From the NCBI RefSeq assembly GCF_034259325.1, contig NZ_JAXIVS010000014.1:186001-250000 (forward strand): a stretch of 64,000 nt of DNA, in the 5' to 3' direction. The position numbers and the translations under genes were made by a program. Positions 38,932 to 46,985 of this stretch are shown here, in pieces (position 1 is the stretch's first letter; the number at the start of each line of letters is the position of its first letter). The DNA comes from Hyalangium ruber (GTDB lineage: Bacteria; Myxococcota; Myxococcia; Myxococcales; Myxococcaceae). Under the pieces are notes generated by a model. That model was not told the DNA's origin. It did not search any database and saw nothing but the letters and a program-made list of their open reading frames with translations.

Positions 38932-41475
38932 ATGGCGAACCCGACGCAGATGACGCCCCCGGGCGGTGGGACGTGGCTCTCCAAGCCCGCGGTGGGGCTG
39001 GCGGCGGTGGCGCTCGTGCTGCTGTGCGCCCTGTTCGCGCTGGACCGCCAGGGCCGGCTGTCCACGCATGACGCGTACCGCGTGCAGCTCACCCAGCTCC
39101 AGGTGCGCAGCCTCGAGCTGGAGAAGGACCTGCTGCGCGCCCGGCTGGAGCTGCCGGGGCATGAGGGTACTCCGGAGGATGAGTTCGCCGCGCTGCGCTC
39201 GCGCGCCGATGGGCTGCATGCCTTCCCCACCTTCCTGGACGAGGCGGGCCGGCGCCGGCTGAGCGGGCTGCTCGATGAATACACGCGCTCGCTCGCCGAG
39301 GCCGAGGCGCTGTTGGGCCAGGCCCGCGCGCGGGAGCTGAAGGAGGGGGTGAGCCAGCTGCTGGACTCCTCCTTGAGCCTGAGCGCCGAGCACGTGCTCT
39401 CCACCTACCTGGAGCTGTACGCCGCGAGCCTGGCGGAGGCCGAGCGCATGCGCATCGTCTTCTTCGTCGTGGCGCTGCTGCTGGGGGCGTACCTGGTGGT
39501 GATGCTGGTGCGGCTGGAGCGGGCGGGCGCCGCGCTCAACACGCTCAACGCGGAGCTGGAGCTTCGCGTGGGGGAGCGCACCGAGGCCCTCTCTTCGGCC
39601 AACGCGGAGCTGCGTGACAGCGAGGCGCGCAAGGCGGCCATTCTCGAGGGCTCGCTGGATGGCATCATCGCCCTGGACGAGGCCAGCCGCATCCTCGAGT
39701 TCAACCCGGCCGCTGAGCGCATCTTCCGGCTGCCCCGGGCCCAGGCTCTGGGGCGTGACTTCCTGTCGCTGGGGCTGGCAGCCTCTGTCACTCCCGAGCA
39801 GCAGCAGCGGGTGCGGCGCGCGCTGCGGGCGGACGCCGAGCCGGGCCTGGCCACGCGCCTGGAGCTGTCCGGTGTGCGCGCCGATGGGGATGTGTTCCCC
39901 TCGGAGTTCACCCTGATCCGCGTGGCGGCCGAGGGCCCTCCCCGCTTCACCGCCTATGTGCGCGACATCACCGAGCGCAAGGTGGTCGAGCGGATGAAGA
40001 GCGAGTTCGTCTCCACGGTGAGCCACGAGCTGCGCACTCCGCTCACCTCTATTCGCGGCTCGCTGGGCCTGCTGGAGGGCGGCATCATGGGGGTGCTGCC
40101 CGCTCCCGTGCTGGACATGGTGCGCATCGCCCGCACCAACACCGAGCGCCTCATTCGGCTGATCAACGACATCCTCGACCTGGAGAAGATGGAGGCGGGC
40201 AAGCTGGAGCTGCGCCTGCAGCCGGTGGAGGTGGCCGAGGTGGTGGAGAGTACCTTCGGCGGCGTGCGCGCCATGGCGGACGCGGCCAAGGTGGCGCTTC
40301 GCTCGGAGGCCGTCGGCGCGGGCCTGGTGCGCGCCGATAGGGACCGGCTCATCCAGGTGCTCACCAACCTGGTCTCCAACGCCATCAAGTTCTCTCCCGC
40401 GCAGGGCGTGGTGACGGTGCGGGCCTCGCGGGAGGCGGGTGGGCTGACGCGCTTCGACGTGGTCGACCAAGGCCCCGGGGTTCCGCCGGAGAAGCGCGGG
40501 CGGCTGTTCGGCAAGTTCCAGCAGCTCGACAGCTCGGACACGCGCTCCAAGGGTGGCACGGGGCTGGGGCTGGCCATCTCCCAGGCCATCCTCGAGCAGC
40601 ACGGCGGCCGAATCGAGGTACACGGTGAGCAGGGCGCGGGCGCCACGTTCTCCTTTTCGCTTCCGGTGATGAAGGGGGACTCGGGCTCGCTGTCCATGGC
40701 TCGCGATGAGTCTCGCTATAACGTCCTGGTGGTGACGGCGGACGCGGAGGTGTCCTCGCTGCTGCGCGGGCTGCTGACCAGCGAGGGCTATCGCAAGCTG
40801 AGCGCCTCTTCGCTCTCCGAGGCGGAGAAGCTCATCGAGGCGGGCGCGCCGGACGCGCTGGTGTTGGAGCCTCGGCTGCCGGATGGGGAGGGGCTGGAGT
40901 TGGTGCGCAGGCTGCGGCAGGAGCCGCGCACCCGCGAGCTGCCGGTGGTGATGATGGCCGAGCGCACCTCTGCGTCGGACGGGGGCGACACGACCCGGGT
41001 GGAGTGGGTGGGGCGGCCCTTCGATGAGACGCACTTCCTCCGGGCGCTGCGCTACGCGGTGCGCGTGCCCGGCCCGGCGCGGGTGCTGGTGGTGGATGAC
41101 GACGCGGATCTGCGGCGGCTCCTGCGCATGCGCCTGGAGCGGCTCGGCATGGCCTGCATCGAGGCGGAGAATGGCGAGCGCGCGGTGGAGCTGGCGCGCG
41201 AGGTGCCTCCGGACCTCATCGTCCTGGATGTGATGCTGCCCCGGCTGGATGGCTTCGAGGTGGTGGACATGTTGCGCCAGAGCAAGTTCCGCGGCACGCC
41301 GCTCATCGTCTTCACCGTGCGGGAGCTGTCCTCCACGGAGCTGCGTCAGCTCACGCTCGGAATCACGCGCTACTTCCCCAAGAAGGCCGGGGCCGAGGTC
41401 GAGCTCGTTGACGCGGCGGCGGAGCTGCTCACCGGGCTGCTGGAGGCGAACGCGCCCCGCAAGGTGGCCTCATGA
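38932..41475 (+). CDS. Membrane hybrid histidine kinase (TM-sensor-TM-PAS-HisKA-HATPase-REC-REC)
   Basis: 847 residues. Two transmembrane helices (22-40 and 173-193) bracket a helical periplasmic sensor resembling CHASE3. A coiled coil leads to PAS (232-345, ending in VRDITERK), HisKA with His365 in VSHELRTPLTS, and HATPase ending in GTGLGLAISQA. Two receivers follow. The first (600-715) lacks the acceptor Asp (LVLEPRLPDG), so it is a pseudo-receiver. The second (722-840) is complete: VVDDDADL, VLDVMLPRLDG. The kinase core is close to that of the kinase at 36538, so the two are likely duplicates. Its stop overlaps the ATG of the GGDEF gene (ATGA). Confidence 0.9.
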   Translation: MANPTQMTPPGGGTWLSKPAVGLAAVALVLLCALFALDRQGRLSTHDAYRVQLTQLQVRSLELEKDLLRARLELPGHEGTPEDEFAALRSRADGLHAFPTFLDEAGRRRLSGLLDEYTRSLAEAEALLGQARARELKEGVSQLLDSSLSLSAEHVLSTYLELYAASLAEAERMRIVFFVVALLLGAYLVVMLVRLERAGAALNTLNAELELRVGERTEALSSANAELRDSEARKAAILEGSLDGIIALDEASRILEFNPAAERIFRLPRAQALGRDFLSLGLAASVTPEQQQRVRRALRADAEPGLATRLELSGVRADGDVFPSEFTLIRVAAEGPPRFTAYVRDITERKVVERMKSEFVSTVSHELRTPLTSIRGSLGLLEGGIMGVLPAPVLDMVRIARTNTERLIRLINDILDLEKMEAGKLELRLQPVEVAEVVESTFGGVRAMADAAKVALRSEAVGAGLVRADRDRLIQVLTNLVSNAIKFSPAQGVVTVRASREAGGLTRFDVVDQGPGVPPEKRGRLFGKFQQLDSSDTRSKGGTGLGLAISQAILEQHGGRIEVHGEQGAGATFSFSLPVMKGDSGSLSMARDESRYNVLVVTADAEVSSLLRGLLTSEGYRKLSASSLSEAEKLIEAGAPDALVLEPRLPDGEGLELVRRLRQEPRTRELPVVMMAERTSASDGGDTTRVEWVGRPFDETHFLRALRYAVRVPGPARVLVVDDDADLRRLLRMRLERLGMACIEAENGERAVELAREVPPDLIVLDVMLPRLDGFEVVDMLRQSKFRGTPLIVFTVRELSSTELRQLTLGITRYFPKKAGAEVELVDAAAELLTGLLEANAPRKVAS

Positions 41476-43529
41476 GCGGCGGGAGGGTGCTCTTCCTGGA
41501 GCAGGACGGGCAGCTCCAGGTGCTGGTGCCCGCGTACCTGCGGGAGCGGGGCTACCAGGTGGAGTCCGCTCGCAGCGTGCAGGAGGCTCGGAGCGTGCTG
41601 GCGCGCACGGCGGTGGACGCGGCCGTGGTGGACGGGCTGCTGCCCGGGACGGTGGGCATGGACTTCGTCCAGGAGCTGCGCCAGGCGCGGCCCGCATTGC
41701 CCATCCTCTTCGCCTCCGGCTTCTGGAAGGACGTGAAGGTCCGAGAGCAGCGGCTCAAGCAGCTGCGGGTGACGCGCATTCTTCAGAAGCCGTACACGGT
41801 CCAGGAGCTCTTCGTCTGGGTGGAGCAGGCGCTGGCGATGCCCAAGCCTCTGCTCCCGGTGCCCGCGCCGCCTCCTGCCACGGGGGTGCCGGCGGACCTG
41901 GCGGCGGAGCTGGCGGCGCTCAATGCCGAGTATGGCCGGCAGCTCGAGCCGAGGCTGGCGACGGTGAAGGCTCAGGTGGAGCAGGCGCGGGGCGGTTCTC
42001 GCGAGGCGCTGGAGGCGGCGTACAACGGTGTCCACAAGCTCCACGGCTCGGCGGGCTCGTTCGGCTTCGCCTCGGTGGGCGTGGCCGCGGGACGCGTGGA
42101 AGCGCAGCTCAAGCCGGTGCGCGCGGGCGCCTCTCCGGACTGGAGCGCCATCGAGGCCGCGTTGCGTGAGCTGCTCGCGGTGGGCGCTTCGGCTGTCGCG
42201 CCGCCGGCTCCCGCGCAGGAGCCAGCGGGGACTCCGGAGTCGGGCGGTGCGGCGGAGTCCGCCTCGACGGTGAGCGCGCCGGGCACGGTGCTGCTGCTGG
42301 ACGAGGACGCGGAGTGGTTGGCCGAGGTGGAGCGGATGGGCCAGGCGCAGGGCGTGCGCGTGGTGGTGGCCCTGGGGGTGGAGGAGGCGCTGGAGCGGAC
42401 GCGCGCGCAGTGGCTGGACGGGGCGCTGCTGCACGTTCACCTGGGCGAGCCGGAGGGCGGCTTCGCGGCGGCTTCGCGGCTTCGGAGCGAGGAGGCGCTG
42501 AGCTCGCTGCCGCTGGCCTTCTTCAGCGCGGACGGCGACTTCGCGCACCGGGTGGCGGCGGCCCACGCGGGCGGCTCGCTGTACCTGCCCAGGCCCTTCT
42601 CACCGGTGGACTTCACCGGAGCGGTGGAGCGGCTGGTGGCGGCCCGGCGCCCCGAGCGCTCGCGGGTGCTGGTGGTGGACGACAACCCCGAGTCCCTGCG
42701 CGGGCTGCGCCAGGCGCTGTCGGGCCAGCAGGTGGAGGTGCTCTGTCTGGAGGACCCCTACCGTCTGGTGGAGGCGCTGGCCGAGCACCGGCCGGACCTG
42801 TTGTTGCTGGACGTGGAGCTGCCGGGGCCGAGCGGCTTCGACTTGTGCCGCATCGCCCGCTCCATGCCCGAGTGGCAGCAGTTGCCCATCCTCCTGCTCA
42901 CCTCGCGCCAGGGGACGGAGTTCCGCGTGGCGGCGTTGGAGGCGGGCGCGGATGACTACCTCGCCAAGCCGGTGCTGAAGGAGGAGCTGGTGGCGCGCAT
43001 GCGCTCGCGGCTGGAGCGGGTGCGGCTGTCGCGCGAGCGCTCCGAGCGGGATGCGCTCACGGGCTTGCTCCTGCGCCGGCCATTCGTGGACAGCGTGCGC
43101 ACGCGCCTGTCCGAGGCCGAGCGCCAGCACCGGCCGCTGGCGCTGTGCTTCCTGGATGTGGATCACTTCAAGCGGGTGAACGACACGTACGGGCACCTGG
43201 CGGGAGACCGCGTGCTGGCGCGGCTGGGGCGGCTGCTGGCCACGCGCTTCCGCAGGGAGGACGTGCGCGGCCGGTGGGGCGGCGAGGAGTTCGTGGTGGC
43301 GCTGATGGGCGAGACGGCCGAGAGCGCGCGCGACATCCTCGCGCGCACGGCGGTGGAGCTGGCGCGCATGGAGTTCGAAGGGGAGCGCGGTGAGCGCTTC
43401 CACGTCGCCTTCAGCGCCGGCATCTCCGAGGCGCCTCGGGAGGGGGCCACGGTGGAGGCCCTGCTCAAGGAGGCGGACACGCGCCTCTATCGAGCCAAGG
43501 CGAACGGGCGCAATCGCATCGAAGTCTGA
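41472..43529 (+). CDS. Multi-receiver HPt diguanylate cyclase (REC-HPt-REC-REC-GGDEF)
   Basis: 685 residues. Order: a receiver-like domain (1-125, VVDGLLPG, but the N-terminal acidic pair is reduced), an HPt domain with acceptor His188 in VHKLHGSAGSFG, a pseudo-receiver (270-385, no acceptor Asp), a full receiver (395-515, VVDDNPES and LLLDVELPG), and a GGDEF domain (525-680) with an intact active site GGEEF (about 603-607) and an RxxD inhibitory site (RRED) just before it. It should make c-di-GMP when phosphorylated and be inhibited by its product. Translationally coupled to the kinase at 38932; it is the output of this four-gene phosphorelay operon. Confidence 0.9.
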   Translation: MSGGRVLFLEQDGQLQVLVPAYLRERGYQVESARSVQEARSVLARTAVDAAVVDGLLPGTVGMDFVQELRQARPALPILFASGFWKDVKVREQRLKQLRVTRILQKPYTVQELFVWVEQALAMPKPLLPVPAPPPATGVPADLAAELAALNAEYGRQLEPRLATVKAQVEQARGGSREALEAAYNGVHKLHGSAGSFGFASVGVAAGRVEAQLKPVRAGASPDWSAIEAALRELLAVGASAVAPPAPAQEPAGTPESGGAAESASTVSAPGTVLLLDEDAEWLAEVERMGQAQGVRVVVALGVEEALERTRAQWLDGALLHVHLGEPEGGFAAASRLRSEEALSSLPLAFFSADGDFAHRVAAAHAGGSLYLPRPFSPVDFTGAVERLVAARRPERSRVLVVDDNPESLRGLRQALSGQQVEVLCLEDPYRLVEALAEHRPDLLLLDVELPGPSGFDLCRIARSMPEWQQLPILLLTSRQGTEFRVAALEAGADDYLAKPVLKEELVARMRSRLERVRLSRERSERDALTGLLLRRPFVDSVRTRLSEAERQHRPLALCFLDVDHFKRVNDTYGHLAGDRVLARLGRLLATRFRREDVRGRWGGEEFVVALMGETAESARDILARTAVELARMEFEGERGERFHVAFSAGISEAPREGATVEALLKEADTRLYRAKANGRNRIEV

Positions 43530-43663
43530 GGAACTTCTTACAGGCGCGGGGCTGCAATTTCTTCTAGTCGCGGACCGGGTGATCCACGAAAGGGGCCATT
43601 TCCCAAGCGGGCAGCCGGGCGCGTGGCTTGCAAAACCGATGGGTCGACTTCGGAGAGCCCACC

Positions 43664-43942
43664 ATGTCCCGCACGCGCACACGTCTGACTCCGTACTACC
43701 GCATCGACCTCTCGCCGGATGCCTGGCACGAGGTGGGGTGTGTGACAGCGGATGACTTCCTGGTGCTCCAGGGGGTGATGGATCTGCTGGCGGTGGAGGG
43801 CACGCCGTACGAGCAGGGCCTGGGCCCGCACTCCGTCACGGTGTCGGGCTTCGAGGTGCATTACACGCGCGATGACGTGGCGCGCACCCTCACGTTGCAC
43901 CGGGTCGTACGGACGCACGCGGAGGCGGCCGCGGCCTCGTAA
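43664..43942 (+). CDS. Small protein, possibly of the RelE/ParE fold
   Basis: 92 residues. The strand-helix-strand pattern (YYRIDLSPDAWHEVG, a helix VLQGVMDLLAVEG, then SVTVSGFEVHYTRDDVARTLTLHRVVRT) resembles the RelE/ParE toxin fold. The catalytic residues of RelE (the basic/Tyr set) are not clearly present and no antitoxin-like gene is adjacent, so a toxin function is not supported. It starts with ATG after CCCACC, with no strong Shine-Dalgarno. It is 134 bp downstream of the GGDEF gene and almost touches the convergent gene at 43949. It may equally be an unrelated small regulator. Confidence 0.6.
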   Translation: MSRTRTRLTPYYRIDLSPDAWHEVGCVTADDFLVLQGVMDLLAVEGTPYEQGLGPHSVTVSGFEVHYTRDDVARTLTLHRVVRTHAEAAAAS

Positions 43943-43948
43943 CCCTCT

Positions 43949-44488
43949 TTAGGAATCGGAGATCAGGCCGGCGACGAGGGCCGACTGCCGGGCGTCGGCG
44001 ATGGCTGCCTGGATGCGCTCCGACTCGGGGAAGACCTTTTCCGCCTGGGCGCTCAGTGCCAGGGCTTGAGGTAGTCGTCCTTCCATGGAGTGAAGGCGGA
44101 TGAGCCCTGCCCACGCATCCTCGAGGCTTTCCAGCGCCTTGGACGCGCCTTCTTCCAGGAGCTTGCAGGCCTCGTCGGGCGACGCCCGGTGGGTATCCAG
44201 GAAGTAGGCGAGTTCGATGAGGGAGTCGGCGCTTCGATTCGAGACCTGGACGGCGTGCTCCAGCAGCCGGTGGACCTCGGCCAGCATCTCTTCGACGTCG
44301 ACGCCTGGCTCGTCCGCGAGGCGCAGCAGGCGGGCCAGTTCCAGGAGGTTGGGAGTGAAGGCGGGGCAGGCCTCCACCAGCTCCCGGTGGAGCTTCAGTT
44401 GATCAGCGGAGCCTCGCGGCTCCTGACGGGCCGCCTCACGGAGGGCTTGGAACTTCGCCAGCAAATCTTGGGGGCTGAGGTGGGCCAT
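43949..44488 (-). CDS. TPR-like helical protein, unknown function
   Basis: 179 residues, nearly all alpha-helical. Repeated helix pairs such as PNLLELARLLRLADEP, EMLAEVHRLLEHAVQVSN, DSLIELAYFLDTHRASPDEACKLLEEG and EDAWAGLIRLHSMEGRLPQALALSAQAEKVFP fit TPR or SEL1-like solenoids. No signal peptide, membrane segment or enzymatic motif is present, so it is probably a cytoplasmic adaptor. It is on the same strand as the HPt-receiver gene ending at 44601, with 112 bp between them, and may be co-transcribed with it. Confidence 0.7.
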   Translation of the reverse strand: MAHLSPQDLLAKFQALREAARQEPRGSADQLKLHRELVEACPAFTPNLLELARLLRLADEPGVDVEEMLAEVHRLLEHAVQVSNRSADSLIELAYFLDTHRASPDEACKLLEEGASKALESLEDAWAGLIRLHSMEGRLPQALALSAQAEKVFPESERIQAAIADARQSALVAGLISDS

Positions 44489-44600
44489 GACGCGCTCAAT
44501 CTCCCCGTTTCTCCATCAACCCTGTACGCCTGGATGCCGAAGGTGAACAGCCCCGCGAGCAGCAGGCTCCAGCGCATCCGGGGCTCCTCTAAGCCCAGGC

Positions 44601-46736
44601 TCAGGAGGAGCGGGGCGGCAACAGGCGGGTGACGCGCGCCAGCAGCGTGTGGATGGAGAAGGGCTTGGCCACGAAGTCCGCGGCGCCCTCGCCGTACAGC
44701 TTCAGCACATCCGCGTCCCGCACACGCGCCGAGAGCACCAGCGCCTTCACGGGCGAGGAGGCCTCGCGCAGCGCGCGCAGCACGTCGATGCCCGAGCGCC
44801 GGGGCATATGCACATCCAGCAGCAGCAGATCCACTGGCGTGAGGTTGGGGTTGAGCAGACGCGTCAGCGCCTCCTCGCCGTCCTCGGCCGTCTCCACCAC
44901 GTAGCCCTCCTGCTCCAGCAGGCGCTGGAGCACCCGGCGCAGCGCGGGCTCGTCATCCGCCACGAGGATGCGGTGCGAGCGAGGCTGTCCCGCCGCTCCT
45001 GGCTCCGTCGGGCGCGGAGTCGGAGGCACGCGCGGCGCGACGCTGGCCGGAGTCTCTCCGGTAGGCAGGCGGATCGGCGGGAACGTGGGGGCACTGCCCG
45101 AGGGCCGGGTCGGCGGCGGAGCGTGCGGCTCGGGGCGCGCGGTAGGAGCGGGGCGCGTCGCCGGCGGCTGGACGGCCGGCAGCGAGGAGTGGGACGGAGT
45201 CTTGGACGGAGTCGCGAGGGCGGGCCGTGAGCCGGACAGGGCGGAGCCCTCCGTGCGCGGCGGCATGCTGGGGCGCTCGAGCCGGGAGGCATCCGAGCCG
45301 CGTCCCAGGTTCAGCTCGGCGGCGGTGAGCAGCGCCTGCGCGCCCATGCTCGGCTGCGCCCGGTTGTCGGCCACCCCGAGCAGGGCATCCGCCGTGCCCG
45401 GAGGCGCCTGGAGGAACGCCTGCAGCGCGCGAGCATCCTCGCCGGCGCGCACCAGCGCCAGGGTGCGCTCATCCCAGCGTGCCAGCACGTCACTGGGGCG
45501 CAGCCGGGGCGTCAGCCGCGCGGAGTGCTCGGTGAGGGCCTCCGGCTTGGGGAAGCGCAGCAGCGCCACGGCGACGGGCGCGGTGCCCGACTCCAACTGT
45601 CGCGCCAGCGTGCGCTGCAGGGCGTGCGCGGAGGCCAGGCCCGTGGTCGCCTCCTTCTCTGCGGCGGCGCGCAGCAGGGCCCGGCGCTGCAGGTGGGCCA
45701 GCACGCGCACGCGCAGCTCGGCGGGCTCCACGGGCTTGATGAGGTAGTCGTCCACGCCGAGCTGGAAGGCGCGCACCCGCTCCGAGGTGGCATCGCGGGA
45801 GGTGTGGAAGACGACGGTGAGGTTGCGCCAGGCCGGCTCGCTGCGAAGCTGGGACAGCAGGTCGAACCCATCCAGCGCGGGCATGGCCACATCCAGCAGG
45901 AGCAGGTCCGGGTGGTGGCGCTGCAGGCTGGAGAAGAGGTTGCGCGCGTCGGAGAGCGTCACCACCTCGAGGCCCGCGGCCTCCAGCACGGCGCGGGCGG
46001 CGGCGAGCACGGCGGCGTCATCATCCACGGCGAGCACGCGGAAGCGCGTGGGGCTGGTGCGCTGGAGCGAGGCCAGCTCGCGGGCGAGCGCCGGGGCGGG
46101 GGTGCCCAGCGAGAGCACGGCGTCGGTGCCCTCCCGAGGGCCGTTGCGGGCCTCGGAGGCGGACAGCAGCTGGACGAGCAGCGGCGGCGAGCCGGTGGAG
46201 CGCAGGGCCGAGCGCAGCGCGGGGGAGACGGCGGGGCCGACCACCACGCGCTCCACGGGCCGGTCGGCGGTGAGCAGGCGGACGGCCTCCTCGTCCGAGC
46301 CGGCGTGGACGCCGTCCATGCCGAAGGAGTCCAGGTTGCGGATGAGCTCGGCGGCGAAGTGGGCATCCGACAGGCGTATCAGCACGCGGGGCCGGTGGGG
46401 CACGACGGACAGGGTGCTCGGGGGCTGGGAGAAGGCATCCAGCAGCGCCTGGAGCAGCACGAGGACGCGCGGGGAGAAGGGGGGCGAGTCGCCCTCGGCG
46501 AGCTTCTCCAGCTCGGAGGCGACGCGTACCACCTCGGTGAAGCCGAGGGTGCCGGCGGTGCCGCGCAGGCTGTGGACGCTCTGGGCGAACAGGGTGGCGG
46601 CGCCGGGGGTATGAGCCTTCCAGGCGTCGGCGTTGCGGCGTAGCTGGGCAAGCCGCTCGGGGGCACTGGAGCGGAAGCCATCGCGCACCGTCGCGAGGGC
46701 CTGGGCCATCTCTTCTGCGACACCACGCTCGGACAT
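44601..46736 (-). CDS. HPt - pseudoreceiver - REC - degenerate GGDEF - REC protein
   Basis: 711 residues. HPt at the N-terminus has the acceptor His55 in SVHSLRGTAGTLGF. A pseudo-receiver follows (115-235), then a full receiver (about 238-360, AVDDDAAV and LLLLDVAMPALDGF). Next comes a GGDEF-like region (365-470) with the fold pattern but WDERT where the GGDEF signature should be, so it cannot make c-di-GMP. A long Pro/Ser/Thr/Arg linker (490-590) leads to a final complete receiver (VADDEPAL, LLLLDVHMPRRSG). The order HPt-pseudoREC-REC-GGDEF is the same as in the protein at 41472, so this looks like a decayed and rearranged paralogue. ATG at 46736. Confidence 0.87.
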   Translation of the reverse strand: MSERGVAEEMAQALATVRDGFRSSAPERLAQLRRNADAWKAHTPGAATLFAQSVHSLRGTAGTLGFTEVVRVASELEKLAEGDSPPFSPRVLVLLQALLDAFSQPPSTLSVVPHRPRVLIRLSDAHFAAELIRNLDSFGMDGVHAGSDEEAVRLLTADRPVERVVVGPAVSPALRSALRSTGSPPLLVQLLSASEARNGPREGTDAVLSLGTPAPALARELASLQRTSPTRFRVLAVDDDAAVLAAARAVLEAAGLEVVTLSDARNLFSSLQRHHPDLLLLDVAMPALDGFDLLSQLRSEPAWRNLTVVFHTSRDATSERVRAFQLGVDDYLIKPVEPAELRVRVLAHLQRRALLRAAAEKEATTGLASAHALQRTLARQLESGTAPVAVALLRFPKPEALTEHSARLTPRLRPSDVLARWDERTLALVRAGEDARALQAFLQAPPGTADALLGVADNRAQPSMGAQALLTAAELNLGRGSDASRLERPSMPPRTEGSALSGSRPALATPSKTPSHSSLPAVQPPATRPAPTARPEPHAPPPTRPSGSAPTFPPIRLPTGETPASVAPRVPPTPRPTEPGAAGQPRSHRILVADDEPALRRVLQRLLEQEGYVVETAEDGEEALTRLLNPNLTPVDLLLLDVHMPRRSGIDVLRALREASSPVKALVLSARVRDADVLKLYGEGAADFVAKPFSIHTLLARVTRLLPPRSS

Positions 46737-46985
46737 GGAAGACCGTAGGCTCGGGGTGAGGACGCCAGGGCGATCGCCCCGGCGTGACCCGCAGATTTAG
46801 CACGTCACGAGAAGAGTTGCCGGGACCTAAGAGGTGGGCGGAGGCGGGGTGCCCGGTTGCTCGCTATCACCGGGGAAGAAGGGCTCTCCTGGAAGGGCCG
46901 GAGGCGGGAGCGGGTAACTCCGCTTGATCGGGGAGCAGCCGGAGCGTCAGGCTTTGACGCATGAGTCCAAAGCCCTGCCCGGACG

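Noticed and set aside
43664-43942. Calling the small protein a RelE toxin of a toxin-antitoxin pair
   Set aside because: Fold pattern is only suggestive and no antitoxin gene is adjacent.
44395-44577. Minus-strand frame starting MRWSLLLAGLFTFG, resembling a signal peptide
   Set aside because: It overlaps the 5' part of the TPR-like gene in another frame and degenerates into Ser/Arg-rich sequence.
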